A DNA stretch of 52,353 nt from an uncultured bacterium (GCA_900547585.1 URHD01000003.1:1-52353), one strand, 5' to 3'; shown: positions 22,920 to 32,677, counted from the stretch's first letter. Translations and numbers: made by a program. Notes: generated by a model not told the origin, from the letters alone.

Positions 22920-24311
22920 TTATATACGGCTTCCTGCAGCTTTGTAGAGCCCTATGGAATCTACAAGGCATTCTGCCTTTTGCTGTGCAACCAGTTTATC
23001 AATTGTGAGCAGATTTTCCTTAAACTGGATTAAATCCAGCATTGAAATTGTTCCCTGATTGTATTTGCGCTCGTTGTAGCTGTAATCTGCTTTTTCTAGA
23101 GCTGCCTGTTTCAGCGTTTGGTTCATTTTTTCTTTGTCCAGCTTGACAGAAGCGAGCGTGTCGTTGACCTCTTGAATTGCTGTCAGATTTGTCTGGTAAT
23201 AATTGTGCAAAATTCTTTCGTACTGCGCTTTTTTAAGCTTCAAATTGGCAATTCTTTTACCTCCGGTAAAAATAGGCAGCATTGCTCCTGCGCCGATTGC
23301 CCATAGCATATTTTTTGTTGTAAAAATGCTTCCAAAGTCAGAAGCGTTAAAAAATGCAAGCCCTGAAAGTGTAATTGTGGGCAAAAATTCCTTTTTAGCT
23401 ACGCGAACATCAATTCCTGCTTTTTCAACCATCTTTTCTGCTTTTAGATAGTCCGGACGCTGTGTTATTATTTCAGATGGGATTTCTGCCGGCAAGTTTT
23501 TGTGCAGAGCAAGCTCATCAATCGAACCTCTTTGAAGATTCTCTGAATTTGCTGGGCTTTCGCCAATCAAAACCGCAAACTGGTTAAGTGTTTTGGTTCT
23601 TTGCTTTTTTAACTCAATCAAGTCAGTTTGCGCACTGACAAGAGCCTTGTTTGCTTTTACGGTATCGGCTGTTGAGGTCAAACCTTCGCGATTTCTCTTG
23701 AGCATCAAATCATAGATTTGTTTTCTTATGCTAACGATTTCCTCTTGCAGCGAAACCATTTTGTCCAGCTTAATAATATTGAAATAAGTCGTTCCAACCG
23801 CAGAAGCAACTGCTATGTATGCCGCTCTTTCATCAAACTGTGAAGCTTCATATAGCTTTTTAACGGATTTTGTCTTGTCACGGTTTTTCAGGAAAATATC
23901 AGCCTCATAACTAACCATCGCCGGCGCAGCAAAGCCCCAATCCGAGTGTGATGTACCGGGCAATTTTGCATAACCCGGACCAAATCCTGCTGTAGCCTGC
24001 GGCAGCTGGTCTGCAAACTGTGCTTTCACATTCTGATAATATTCTTCGACATTTATCGTTGCTGCTTTTAAATCATGGTTATTTTGGATGGCTTTTTCAA
24101 TATATCCGCTCAAAATCGGGTCATTGTAGCTTTCCCACCATTGAATATTAATGTAATCAAATTTATAATTTGCGTCTTTCTTTTGCTTTTTCTCCTTTGA
24201 AGCATAACTGCGAAAAACTTTCGGGGCTGCGTCGCTTTTTGCCAGTACAGGGAGTAATGTATTTGTTGAAATTAGGCTCAATGCCAGTGCTGTAGCCAAT
24301 ATCTTCTTCAT
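22920..24311 (-). CDS. TolC/OprM-type outer-membrane efflux channel
   Basis: This protein has 463 residues from the ATG at 24311, which has AAAGG upstream; a TTG at 24332 would place that RBS inside the gene. There is a signal peptide to about residue 26, ending VLAKS. The outer-membrane factor fold is shown by two halves of long helices (ATINVEEYYQNVKAQFAD; AVSAVGTTYFNIIKLDKM; then KKAQYERILHNYYQTNLTAI and QGTISMLDLIQFKENLL), with the motif QRPDYLKAEKMVEKAGIDV typical of the NodT group. No lipobox is seen. It is divergent from marR-emrA-emrB and likely their exit duct. Confidence 0.92.
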   Translation of the reverse strand: MKKILATALALSLISTNTLLPVLAKSDAAPKVFRSYASKEKKQKKDANYKFDYINIQWWESYNDPILSGYIEKAIQNNHDLKAATINVEEYYQNVKAQFADQLPQATAGFGPGYAKLPGTSHSDWGFAAPAMVSYEADIFLKNRDKTKSVKKLYEASQFDERAAYIAVASAVGTTYFNIIKLDKMVSLQEEIVSIRKQIYDLMLKRNREGLTSTADTVKANKALVSAQTDLIELKKQRTKTLNQFAVLIGESPANSENLQRGSIDELALHKNLPAEIPSEIITQRPDYLKAEKMVEKAGIDVRVAKKEFLPTITLSGLAFFNASDFGSIFTTKNMLWAIGAGAMLPIFTGGKRIANLKLKKAQYERILHNYYQTNLTAIQEVNDTLASVKLDKEKMNQTLKQAALEKADYSYNERKYNQGTISMLDLIQFKENLLTIDKLVAQQKAECLVDSIGLYKAAGSRI

Positions 24312-24360
24312 ATTTAAAACCTTTGCTTGCAATTTTTATAGTCGTATGTTAGCATATTTG

Positions 24361-24412
24361 TGTTGTAAATGCAACATGTTTTTTTTACAACATAGCAGTG
24401 TATTAATATAGT
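24361..24412 (+). promoter_or_regulatory. Predicted MarR operator and marR-emrAB promoter
   Basis: TGTTGTAAA (24361-24369) and TTTACAACA (24384-24392) are inverted repeats, and TGTTG...CAACA also pairs within 24361-24376. TTTACA (24384-24389) with TATAGT (24407-24412) at 17-bp spacing is a credible promoter. The repeats cover its -35 box, as expected for repression by the MarR protein encoded 21 nt downstream. The same site could control the divergent tolC-like gene. Confidence 0.6.
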
Positions 24413-24432
24413 CAAAATAATAGGATATAAAA

Positions 24433-24903
24433 TTGGAAGAAACAAAATTGGTCGAGCACTATACCGATAGCATATATTATGAGCTCGAAAAAACAGCCAG
24501 ATATTGCCGATTTCTGGGGGTTCAGGTTTTTGATAAGCTTGGTGTAGATATTAACCCCTCAGAATATGCAACACTCGATACGATTTCTTGTAACCCGGGG
24601 CTTTGCCAGCGTGATTTGGCAAAACTTATCCTGAAAGACAGGGCTAATACCGGCAGAATCCTCGATTCTCTGGAAAAAAGAGGCTACATCAACCGTTTTA
24701 GTGATGAAAAGAACAACAGGCTCATTCGCAGAATAGAAATTACTGAATCCGGTCTGGACAAGCTCAAATCAATAACCGACAAGATCCGCCCGATGCTTGT
24801 TAATGCAATTGAGGTGTTGCCCCGTTCGGAAAGTGAGGCATTGAGGGCATCTATCAGAAAATTTAGAGAAACATTAAGCAATATTGTAGAAACCCAAATA
24901 TAA
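24433..24903 (+). CDS. MarR-family transcriptional regulator
   Basis: This 156-residue protein starts at a TTG (24433) preceded by AGGAT. The winged helix is clear: TISCNPGLCQRDLAKLIL (helix-turn-helix, about residues 49-66), then DRANTGRILDSLEKRGYINR and the wing DEKNNRLIRRIEIT. N- and C-terminal helices form the dimer interface. It heads an operon with emrA- and emrB-like pump genes, so it is likely their ligand-released repressor, acting at the inverted repeats upstream. Confidence 0.94.
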   Translation: MEETKLVEHYTDSIYYELEKTARYCRFLGVQVFDKLGVDINPSEYATLDTISCNPGLCQRDLAKLILKDRANTGRILDSLEKRGYINRFSDEKNNRLIRRIEITESGLDKLKSITDKIRPMLVNAIEVLPRSESEALRASIRKFRETLSNIVETQI

Positions 24904-24913
24904 GGAAAATAAA

Positions 24914-25903
24914 ATGGAAGAAGAAAAAATACATCAGGACGAAACACCCGTTAAAAAGCCTTTTAAGCGTTATATTTTTGGTACAATCGGGATTATTGCA
25001 GCGTTGATTGGCATTTATCTTGTAAATGATGCTTATCATTTTCAGTCAACAGACGATGCGTATGTGGAAACCACGACTGTTCAGGTTGCTCCCAAAATTA
25101 CCGGTCAGGTTGTTGAGGTTTATGTTACTGACAACCAGAGGGTTAAAGAGGGCGACTTAGTTGCCAAAATTGACGACGCTGACTATAAAGTTAAGCTAGC
25201 CCAGGCGGAAGCTAAGTACGAAAGGGCTCTTTTGAACCAAAAAAACGCAAAAGCAAATCTTTCTGCTTCTAAATCCAATATAGATGTCGCAAAAAGAGAT
25301 TTGGAACGCTATAAAAACCTCTACGCTGACGGCGCTGTTTCAAAACAAACTCTAGATTCTGCGCAGGCTAAATATGACGCGGCTTTGGCTAATTTGACCT
25401 CTTCCGAGCAGGCGGTAATGTCAGAAAGCGGTAGTAAAGTTGCAGACGCAGAAATAAAAGAGCTCAAGGCGCTCAAAGATATGGCAGCTTTAAATCTTTC
25501 TTATACAAAGGTTTATGCTCCCCAAAACGGTACAGTAGCCAGCAGGCGTGTCGAAAAAGGCATGTATGTGCAAACCGGTGCACCGTTGTTTGTTATTGTT
25601 CCTGATAATGTATGGATTGTTGCAAACTACAAAGAAAATCAGCTTCAGCATATGAAAGTCGGGCAGCTGGTTGATATAAAAATCGATACTTATCCCGGAA
25701 AAACCTTCAAAGGGAAAGTCGACAGCATACAAAGAAGCTCGGGAGCTAAATCCAGTCTTTTTCCGCCAGAAAATGCGGTTGGTTCGTTCGTAAAAATCGT
25801 GCAGAGAATTCCTGTAAAAATTGTGTTTACGGAAAAAATCAATCCGGAAGAATACAACATAGTTCCGGGCATGTCGGTTGTTCCAAAAGTCAGGGTAAGA
25901 TAA
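24914..25903 (+). CDS. emrA: EmrA/HlyD-type membrane fusion protein
   Basis: This 329-residue protein has a cytosolic N terminus, one membrane helix (about 20-37), and the periplasmic adaptor fold. A split lipoyl domain starts with TTVQVAPKITGQVVEVYVTD and resumes at LSYTKVYAPQNGTVASRRVE. A helical hairpin lies between them (about 95-175). A beta-barrel segment contains WIVANYKENQLQHMKVGQ. The QVxPKVxGxV and ANYKE motifs match EmrA. It bridges the EmrB-like pump and the TolC-like channel. The gap to marR is 10 nt with RBS AAGGAAA. Confidence 0.94.
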   Translation: MEEEKIHQDETPVKKPFKRYIFGTIGIIAALIGIYLVNDAYHFQSTDDAYVETTTVQVAPKITGQVVEVYVTDNQRVKEGDLVAKIDDADYKVKLAQAEAKYERALLNQKNAKANLSASKSNIDVAKRDLERYKNLYADGAVSKQTLDSAQAKYDAALANLTSSEQAVMSESGSKVADAEIKELKALKDMAALNLSYTKVYAPQNGTVASRRVEKGMYVQTGAPLFVIVPDNVWIVANYKENQLQHMKVGQLVDIKIDTYPGKTFKGKVDSIQRSSGAKSSLFPPENAVGSFVKIVQRIPVKIVFTEKINPEEYNIVPGMSVVPKVRVR

Positions 25904-25904
25904 C

Positions 25905-27470
25905 ATGTCAACGGCTCAAACACAGGAAGAATGGAAACCAAAGCAAAATCCGTGGTTGATTACTGGCGCATTAATGCTTGCCGTGTTTATCTTCGCGATA
26001 GACGGCACAATCGCAAACGTTGCGCTTCCCCATATGGCAGGCAGCTTTTCAGCCAGCCATGACGAGTCAACGTGGGTTTTGACGAGCTATTTGATTGCCA
26101 GCGGGATTGTTATTCCTATGGTTGACTGGTTTAGCCGGGTTTTTGGGCGAAAAAACTTTCTGCTTTTGAGCATTTTGATTTTTACAATAGCCTCTATGCT
26201 TTGCGGAATGGCTCATTCACTTATTGAAATGGTACTTTTCAGGATTTTGCAGGGCGTTGGCGGAGGCGGAATCGTTCCTATTGCTCAGGCAATTTTGCTT
26301 GAAAGCTTTCCGAAGGAAAAACGCCCTGCTGCTATGGCTGTTTTCTCACTAGGCGTGCTACTTGCCCCGATTATCGGCCCTGTTGTTGGCGGATGGATTA
26401 CAGATAACTGGTCATGGCCCTGGATTTTTTATATAAATGTGCCTTTTGGCGCTGCAGCGATTTTAATGTGCAATGAAATACTGGAGGATCCTCCGTACGC
26501 AGCAAAGCAGGACAATGTCAAGACAGACGGCGTGGGGTTTTTCTTCCTCGCAACATGGCTTATTACTTTGCAAATAGTTCTTGATAAAGGCAACAACGCG
26601 GACTGGTTTAACTCAACATGGGTGTGCTGGACATTTGCTGTTTCTGTTTTGTCATGTATTTTATTCTTTATTTCCCAATTTAGAAATAAAGAATCGTTAA
26701 TTGATTTGAGTGTTTTTCGTGACAGGAACTTTTTGAACGGAACAGCGATTTTGGTGACCATAAATCTTATTTTATATGCAGCTCTGGCTATTTTGCCGCA
26801 ATTTTTGCAGACAATGCTCGGTTATACCGCGTTTTTAAGCGGATTTTCAATGATGCCCAGAGGGCTGGGGTGCCTTGTTTCAGTGCTTGTGTGTGCTGCA
26901 ATTGCGGATTATGTGGATAACCGGAAATTAGTCGCGGTCGGACTGGTTTTCATAGGGCTGGGCGGCTTTGTTTTCGGTAATTTAAACCTGCAAATCTCAA
27001 CTATAAATATCCTCATGCCGAACTTTTTATACGGGCTGGGAATGGGGTTTGCAATGATTCCGCTGATTACGCTTTCAAATAACACACTGCAAAACTGCCA
27101 GATGACCAATGCCAGCGGCGTGCAGAACATGTTAAAAAATATCGGGGGCGCTGTGGGTACATCGTTCGTCGCAACTGCGATTACAAGGTTTTCGCAGGTT
27201 CATCAGCACTATCTCGTTGACCATCTTAACGATTTAAATCCGGTTTTCAGCTCGAAAGTGAGCGCGCTAACGGGTGCATTGTCTTCTTATGCGCATCCGT
27301 CGATTGCCTCTTACATGGCGGAAAATACGTTGTATAATCAGATGATTCAACAGGCTCATCTTCTGGCTTATATGGATACGTTCAGAATCTTTGGAATACT
27401 GGCTATAATCGTTATCCCGCTGCTGTTTTTCATAGATAGTAATGTTCCTGTAAAATCCCGTAAAAAATAG
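25905..27470 (+). CDS. emrB: EmrB/QacA-type DHA2 drug efflux transporter
   Basis: This 521-residue transporter of the major facilitator superfamily has about 14 membrane helices. Signatures are DGTIANVALPHMAGSF in helix 1, STWVLTSYLIASGIV, the GRKNFLL motif A region, and the antiporter motif LAPIIGPVVGGWITD followed by SWPWIFYINVPFG. The substrate is probably hydrophobic drugs or toxic acids, exported by proton antiport. It starts 1 nt after the emrA stop. With emrA and the TolC-like gene it makes a tripartite system. Confidence 0.95.
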   Translation: MSTAQTQEEWKPKQNPWLITGALMLAVFIFAIDGTIANVALPHMAGSFSASHDESTWVLTSYLIASGIVIPMVDWFSRVFGRKNFLLLSILIFTIASMLCGMAHSLIEMVLFRILQGVGGGGIVPIAQAILLESFPKEKRPAAMAVFSLGVLLAPIIGPVVGGWITDNWSWPWIFYINVPFGAAAILMCNEILEDPPYAAKQDNVKTDGVGFFFLATWLITLQIVLDKGNNADWFNSTWVCWTFAVSVLSCILFFISQFRNKESLIDLSVFRDRNFLNGTAILVTINLILYAALAILPQFLQTMLGYTAFLSGFSMMPRGLGCLVSVLVCAAIADYVDNRKLVAVGLVFIGLGGFVFGNLNLQISTINILMPNFLYGLGMGFAMIPLITLSNNTLQNCQMTNASGVQNMLKNIGGAVGTSFVATAITRFSQVHQHYLVDHLNDLNPVFSSKVSALTGALSSYAHPSIASYMAENTLYNQMIQQAHLLAYMDTFRIFGILAIIVIPLLFFIDSNVPVKSRKK

Positions 27471-27584
27471 GTTAAGTTTTGTAAAAATATTCCCGTTTTT
27501 ACTCACTTTTGTAGCATAATAATTAATGCTTTACTATTAATCTATATGTAACTTTTACTGCATATTTTAGTTTGGAAGAAAAAA

Positions 27585-30500
27585 ATGAGAAAACAAACCA
27601 TTAACGAAATTAAAAAGTATTTGGCTGTCACTATTGCTCTTTTTTCAACATTTACGGGTCTTACTTCAAATGAAGCAAAAGCTCAAAACGGGGACTGGAA
27701 CAACATAGCAACCAATGCTGAAAATGTCAATTTATCTAACGATGTAACACTCTCCGGCGAAACTCATTACAGAGAAAATACCGCAAACACAGTAATAAAC
27801 GGTGGCGGTCATACTATCTCAGGTACAAGAACGGATTCCGGTGCGTCGTGGGGGCAAACAAACCCTCAGCTTATCACCAATTCAAGCGGAGCAGGCTTGA
27901 TTATTAACAATACAACAATGACCAAAGGCGGCGGAACCAACGGTGGCGCTATTTTGAATAATGGTGGTTCTTTGCAGGTCAATAATTCAAACTTCACAGA
28001 AAACACAACTGATTTTATTACTTCTCCGGGGCCTGAGATTGGAAATGGTGGTGTTATTAGCAATACTGGCGCTCAAGGTGGTGTTGTGGAGGTTAATAAT
28101 TCTACATTCTCCGGTAACGGTGTTTACAGAGATGATGAGGGAAACTTGCTCTATATCACCAATGGTGGCGACATTAGCACGACATCTTCCAGTTCAAACA
28201 GCCTCATGACCTCTATGCGAGGCGGTGCTATTTACAACGGAACGAATTCAGTCACCGAAACTGTCGGTGAAAACGTGTTGACTGTTAAAGAATCTACTTT
28301 CACAAATAACTACGCACAAAACGGCGGTGCAATATATAATGCCGGTACAGCAACAATCGAAAATTCCATATTTACCGGTAACAAAGCAGTTTCTCCGCTC
28401 ATTGGCTCTTCACAGAACGATGGAAACAACGGACGCGGCGGTGCAATTGCAAACAGCGGTGGTCAGCTTACCGTTACTAATTCAACATTTACGGAAAACT
28501 CAGCAACGAAACACTCCGGCGCACTCTATAACTCCGGCGGAACCGTAAATATTGATTCCAATGTTAAATTTGAAGCTAACACAGCCCAAAACGGCGGTGG
28601 TGCAATCGGTAACTTCAGAGGCGGTACTTTAAATATTGAAGATACAAGTTTTGTTGACAACAAAACAACAGGAGCTGCAGGGTTTGGTGGTGCGATTTAC
28701 AACACAAACGTTGAACCCGGTTCTTCTGAGGCTGGTTCTTCGGCAATATTGAATATCAATCAAAACACAACCTTTTCTAATAACGCAGCTGCCAGCGGCG
28801 GCGGTGCAATTTACAACAAGAGTATTGCGCATGTTGATGGTGCAACTTTCGTAAATAACGGTGTTACTTCTGATGAAAGCCTCGTAACTTCCAGCGGTGG
28901 CGCAATTTGGAATGACGGACGTAACACGGCATCAGGTGTCACCGGAAATATGGAGATTAAAAATACAACTTTTGAATCCAACTATGCAAACAGTATGGGC
29001 GGTGCAATTTTCAACCAGGGTGAGCTTGATATCCAAAGCAATACTCTGTTCTTGAATAATGGTTATAGAAAAGACAGTGACGGAAATACTCTAATTAATT
29101 CCACGAACAGCAACCCCTATATCACTACCAGAGGCGGTGCTATTTACAACACTAAGCCTAATGCCGGTGATTCTACTGCAATGACTGTTGATGGCGCTAC
29201 TTTCCAGGGAAATGCCTCTACTTTCGGTGGCGGAGCTGTTTACAATGATGAAATAGTGACTATTTCAAACTCTGACTTCATCAATAACGGTATTACTGCT
29301 GACGGTTTGTACAAAACAACTAACGGTGGTGCAATTTACAACAACGATAGAGCAACCATTATTGACTCTAACTTCCAGAACAACCAGGCGACAAACGGCG
29401 GCGCAATTTTTGGCGGTGCCGGTTCAACTACTAACCTGAAATCAGTTAATAAAGATGTTTATGTTGGTACTGGAGAAGATACAAGCGGCGTTTATGATTC
29501 TATTTACCTTGCCAGCAATGGTAATGATGTAGCGAACAGAGCTGTGCTTAATATTTCGGCAAACGAAAACAGAGTTGTTAACATCAACTCAACCGTTAGT
29601 GGTTCAGATACTTACAGAGGTGATGTAAATATCAACCCTGATGGTGAAACCGGTAAAGTCGTTTTCAATGGCGCAGTTTCAAACACTAATTTGACTTTAA
29701 ATAACGGTACTGCTCATTTCACAAATGACTATCACTTAAAATCCAGTGATATTATAAATCTCAACGGTGGTACTTTTAGTATCATGAACGGAGCTGTTAC
29801 TCCTTTTCAGGCCGGCGAGCTGAATATTAACAATACAACAAATATTCAGGTTGACGTTGACCTTGCTAATCAGAAAATGGATAATTTGCTCTCAGACGGT
29901 CCGACTTCGGTTAATCATAATGGCGGTTCATTAAATGTTAACGCAATGCAGGCTGTAACTGACACACGTGCGCAAAGTGTTGCTGTTTTATTCACTGATT
30001 TGCCTCAGATTAGCGGAAATGGCGCAGTTACTTCTGACGGGCTGGGAATGATTCAAGGGCCGATTTACAAATATGCTGTATCTCAATATTACGATGACGG
30101 CTCTACTGGCAATCAGGCTGGCGAATATTTCGTCTTCAACAATATGGGCAATTCAGATTCCTCTTTGATTGGTTCTGTTGCTTCACAAATGGGCTTTCTG
30201 TTGATGGATAACCTTTACAGACAGTCATTTGCCAATATGGATATGACCATGTTGATGACCAGAGAACAGCGTATGGCTATGAAAATGCGTAATAAATACG
30301 CTTCTACCGACGATGTTATCCCCGGACTTTATCAACCGTCTTCAATTGGTGAAGAACGTGACGGACTTTATGTAAGACCGTTCTCAAACTTTGAAAGCGT
30401 ACCTTTGAGCGGTGGCCCGAAAGTATCTAACGTAAGCTATGGTACTTTAATCGGCGGCGAAAGCGATATTATCGAGCTCAAACACGGATGGGACGCTAAT

Positions 30501-31130
30501 TATTCAGTATTCGGTGCTTACCATGGTTCACATCAAGCCTACAACGGCGTGAGCATGTGGCAAAATGGCGGAACCTTGGGTGCAGTCGGAACATTGTATA
30601 AAGGTAACTTCTTTACAGGTTTGACTGCAAACGTTGGTGCAAGCGGTGTTGCTGCTACTTCACTTGCAGGCAGAGAAGAGTTCCCGATGTTAATGACCGG
30701 TGTTGCTTCCAAGACAGGTTATAACTTTGAATTTAAAAACGGTAAATATATTGTACAACCCAGCTTCATGGCTTCATATACATTTGTCAATGTGTTTGAT
30801 TACAGAAACGCATCCGGCTTGCAGGTTGATAGTGATCCGCTTCATGTTATTGAGTTGATACCGGGAATTAAATTCATAATGAACACCAAAAACGGCTGGC
30901 AGCCCTACCTTGGTGTAAACATGACCTGGAACATCCTCGACAAATCCAAATTCAGAGTTGCGGATGTCGCTGTTTCGAGACTTTCTGTTGATCCGTTCGT
31001 TGAATACGGCGTCGGTGTGCAGAAAAGAGTCGGCGACAGATTCACCGGATTCGGGCAGGCAATGCTCAGAAACGGCGGTCGTAACGGTATTGCGTTGACT
31101 TTCGGATTTAGATGGGCACTCGGTGACTAG
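27585..31130 (+). CDS. Autotransporter adhesin with Pmp-like GGAI/FxxN repeats
   Basis: This 1181-residue secreted protein has a long signal peptide (cleavage near residue 33, after EAKA). A right-handed beta-helix passenger of about 850 residues has at least a dozen GGAI(Y/F/W)N motifs paired with FxxN motifs (STFTNNYAQNGGAIYN, SIFTGNKA), the pattern of chlamydial polymorphic membrane proteins. The C-terminal 270 residues form an autotransporter-type barrel (YVRPFSNFE ... PFVEYGVGVQKRVGDRFTGF). The last residues are WALGD rather than a terminal Phe. It is probably a surface adhesin. A strong terminator follows. Confidence 0.88.
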   Translation: MRKQTINEIKKYLAVTIALFSTFTGLTSNEAKAQNGDWNNIATNAENVNLSNDVTLSGETHYRENTANTVINGGGHTISGTRTDSGASWGQTNPQLITNSSGAGLIINNTTMTKGGGTNGGAILNNGGSLQVNNSNFTENTTDFITSPGPEIGNGGVISNTGAQGGVVEVNNSTFSGNGVYRDDEGNLLYITNGGDISTTSSSSNSLMTSMRGGAIYNGTNSVTETVGENVLTVKESTFTNNYAQNGGAIYNAGTATIENSIFTGNKAVSPLIGSSQNDGNNGRGGAIANSGGQLTVTNSTFTENSATKHSGALYNSGGTVNIDSNVKFEANTAQNGGGAIGNFRGGTLNIEDTSFVDNKTTGAAGFGGAIYNTNVEPGSSEAGSSAILNINQNTTFSNNAAASGGGAIYNKSIAHVDGATFVNNGVTSDESLVTSSGGAIWNDGRNTASGVTGNMEIKNTTFESNYANSMGGAIFNQGELDIQSNTLFLNNGYRKDSDGNTLINSTNSNPYITTRGGAIYNTKPNAGDSTAMTVDGATFQGNASTFGGGAVYNDEIVTISNSDFINNGITADGLYKTTNGGAIYNNDRATIIDSNFQNNQATNGGAIFGGAGSTTNLKSVNKDVYVGTGEDTSGVYDSIYLASNGNDVANRAVLNISANENRVVNINSTVSGSDTYRGDVNINPDGETGKVVFNGAVSNTNLTLNNGTAHFTNDYHLKSSDIINLNGGTFSIMNGAVTPFQAGELNINNTTNIQVDVDLANQKMDNLLSDGPTSVNHNGGSLNVNAMQAVTDTRAQSVAVLFTDLPQISGNGAVTSDGLGMIQGPIYKYAVSQYYDDGSTGNQAGEYFVFNNMGNSDSSLIGSVASQMGFLLMDNLYRQSFANMDMTMLMTREQRMAMKMRNKYASTDDVIPGLYQPSSIGEERDGLYVRPFSNFESVPLSGGPKVSNVSYGTLIGGESDIIELKHGWDANYSVFGAYHGSHQAYNGVSMWQNGGTLGAVGTLYKGNFFTGLTANVGASGVAATSLAGREEFPMLMTGVASKTGYNFEFKNGKYIVQPSFMASYTFVNVFDYRNASGLQVDSDPLHVIELIPGIKFIMNTKNGWQPYLGVNMTWNILDKSKFRVADVAVSRLSVDPFVEYGVGVQKRVGDRFTGFGQAMLRNGGRNGIALTFGFRWALGD

Positions 31131-31147
31131 GAAGAAATTTTCAATAT

Positions 31148-31179
31148 AAAAAAGAAAGCTTTCGGGCTTTCTTTTTTTT
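31148..31179 (+). terminator. Rho-independent terminator of the autotransporter gene
   Basis: AAAAAAGAAAGC (31148-31159) and GCTTTCTTTTTT (31166-31177) pair over 12 bp, followed by further T. It starts 18 nt after the stop. Confidence 0.93.
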
Positions 31180-31258
31180 GTGCAAAATCGTATTTCCTTG
31201 CGTTTATCATAAAAAACTGTATAATAAGTACATTATACGTGAATGAAATGAGGTATTG

Positions 31259-31678
31259 ATGGAACTCTGGCAGCTATGGTGTCTTATTGGAATTGTTTTT
31301 TGTATTATTGAAATATTTACGCCGACCATGTTCTTTTTGAATCTCGGGCTGGCATGTTTTGTTGCAGGTCTTGTCGGGTTTTTAGGGGCAAATTTTACTG
31401 TTCAGGTGCTCGGGTTTGCTGTTTTTGCAGCACTGTTTCTGATATTTCTTCGTCCGGTGCTGCTCGGAAAGTCCAAAAACGCTGATTCTGATTATGAAGA
31501 CAAATACAAAGATAAAACCGCAATTGTAACTGAAAAAATTGGCGTCGACGGCGGAAGAATTGCGATTTATGGCGAAACCTGGCAGGCGAAGTCTTTGAAC
31601 GGCGAAGAGATTGAAAAAGATGCCCGCGTTAAAATTGTTAAACTTGACAGCATTACAATGTACGTAGAAAAAATATAG
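31259..31678 (+). CDS. NfeD-family membrane protein (short form)
   Basis: This protein has 139 residues from the ATG at 31259, with GAGG about 6 nt upstream; a TTG at 31256 is an alternative. Membrane helices (about 5-20, 23-42, 46-68) are followed by a soluble OB-fold domain (about 80-139: KTAIVTEKIGVDGGRIAIYG and ARVKIVKLDSITMYVEKI), which is the NfeD architecture. Short NfeD proteins are encoded next to SPFH/stomatin partners, as here, and are thought to anchor or regulate membrane microdomain complexes. Confidence 0.9.
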   Translation: MELWQLWCLIGIVFCIIEIFTPTMFFLNLGLACFVAGLVGFLGANFTVQVLGFAVFAALFLIFLRPVLLGKSKNADSDYEDKYKDKTAIVTEKIGVDGGRIAIYGETWQAKSLNGEEIEKDARVKIVKLDSITMYVEKI

Positions 31679-31690
31679 AAAAGAGGAAAA

Positions 31691-32662
31691 ATGCTTATTT
31701 TACTTGCACTTATTATTCTGGTTATTGTCTTCTTTGTGAAAGGCATTCAGATTGTCCAACAACGGGAAGAAATGATTATTGAACGTCTTGGGAAATTCGA
31801 CAGGGTGCTCGATTCGGGATTTCATTATATTATCCCGTTTTTTGAGGCTCCGAGAACGATTTCCTGGAAAGAAACAACAAAAGGCCCTGACGGAAGAAGC
31901 TATTCTTATTACACGCAAAAAAATCGCATAGATATGCGTGAATCTGTGTATGATTTTCCCCGCCAGAACGTAATTACAAAGGATAATGTTTCTATCGGCA
32001 TCAATGCGCTGATTTATTTCCAGATTATGGATGCAAAGAGCGCTGTTTATGAAATCCAGAACCTGCCCGAGGCTATTGAAAAACTTACACAGACAACTTT
32101 GAGAAATATTATCGGTGAACTGGATTTGGACGAAACTCTTGTCTCCCGTGACACAATAAACACAAAATTGCGCACAATTCTTGACGAAGCGTCCAATAAA
32201 TGGGGCGTTAAAGTTAACCGTGTTGAACTTCAGGACATTATTCCCCCTGCTGATATCCAAAATTCTATGGAAAAGCAAATGAAAGCAGAACGTGACCGCC
32301 GTGCTGCTATTCTTGAGGCAGAAGGGCTTAAAAAAGCAGCAATTCTTAAAGCAGAAGGTGAAAAGGAGTCGCAAATCAACAAAGCTGAGGGTCAAAAACA
32401 GGCTGCAATTCTTGTTGCAGAGGGACTTGCCAGTGCCAGAATTAAACAGGCAGAAGCCGAAGCAACAGCAATCCAGAAAACAATTGAAGCTATTCAGGGC
32501 AACGGTCAGCCGGATAAATACCTTATCGCTGTCCGCTACCTCGACACATTGAAACAGATGGTTGAGGGCAAAGACAACAAAGTTGTTTATATGCCTTATG
32601 AGGCAACCGGAATATTGAGCTCGGTTGACGGCATAAAACAAATGCTCGACGCAAATAAATAA
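31691..32662 (+). CDS. SPFH/Band 7 stomatin-like protein (QmcA-type)
   Basis: This 323-residue protein has an N-terminal membrane hairpin or anchor (1-17) and an SPFH domain (IVQQREEMIIERLGKFDRVL, GFHYIIPFF, NVITKDNVSIGINALIYFQI, RNIIGELDLDETLVSRD). A long Ala/Glu/Lys coiled coil (about 195-275) with repeated KAAILKAEGE-like units drives oligomerisation. It is paired with the NfeD gene 12 nt upstream, the standard stomatin operon. Such proteins form ring oligomers in membrane microdomains and often affect FtsH-type proteolysis. Confidence 0.95.
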   Translation: MLILLALIILVIVFFVKGIQIVQQREEMIIERLGKFDRVLDSGFHYIIPFFEAPRTISWKETTKGPDGRSYSYYTQKNRIDMRESVYDFPRQNVITKDNVSIGINALIYFQIMDAKSAVYEIQNLPEAIEKLTQTTLRNIIGELDLDETLVSRDTINTKLRTILDEASNKWGVKVNRVELQDIIPPADIQNSMEKQMKAERDRRAAILEAEGLKKAAILKAEGEKESQINKAEGQKQAAILVAEGLASARIKQAEAEATAIQKTIEAIQGNGQPDKYLIAVRYLDTLKQMVEGKDNKVVYMPYEATGILSSVDGIKQMLDANK

Positions 32663-32677
32663 AAAAATTTCCAGTTA

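Noticed and set aside
28200..29430. Repeated GGCGGTGCAATTTACAAC-type units as a possible CRISPR or tandem repeat array.
   Set aside because: They are in frame, encode the GGAIYN motif of the autotransporter passenger, and have no uniform spacers.
31700..32641. A 313-codon open frame on the minus strand, opposite the SPFH gene.
   Set aside because: It mirrors the SPFH gene, whose domain structure is complete on the plus strand. Its translation is cysteine/phenylalanine-rich with no domain, as expected for an antisense shadow.
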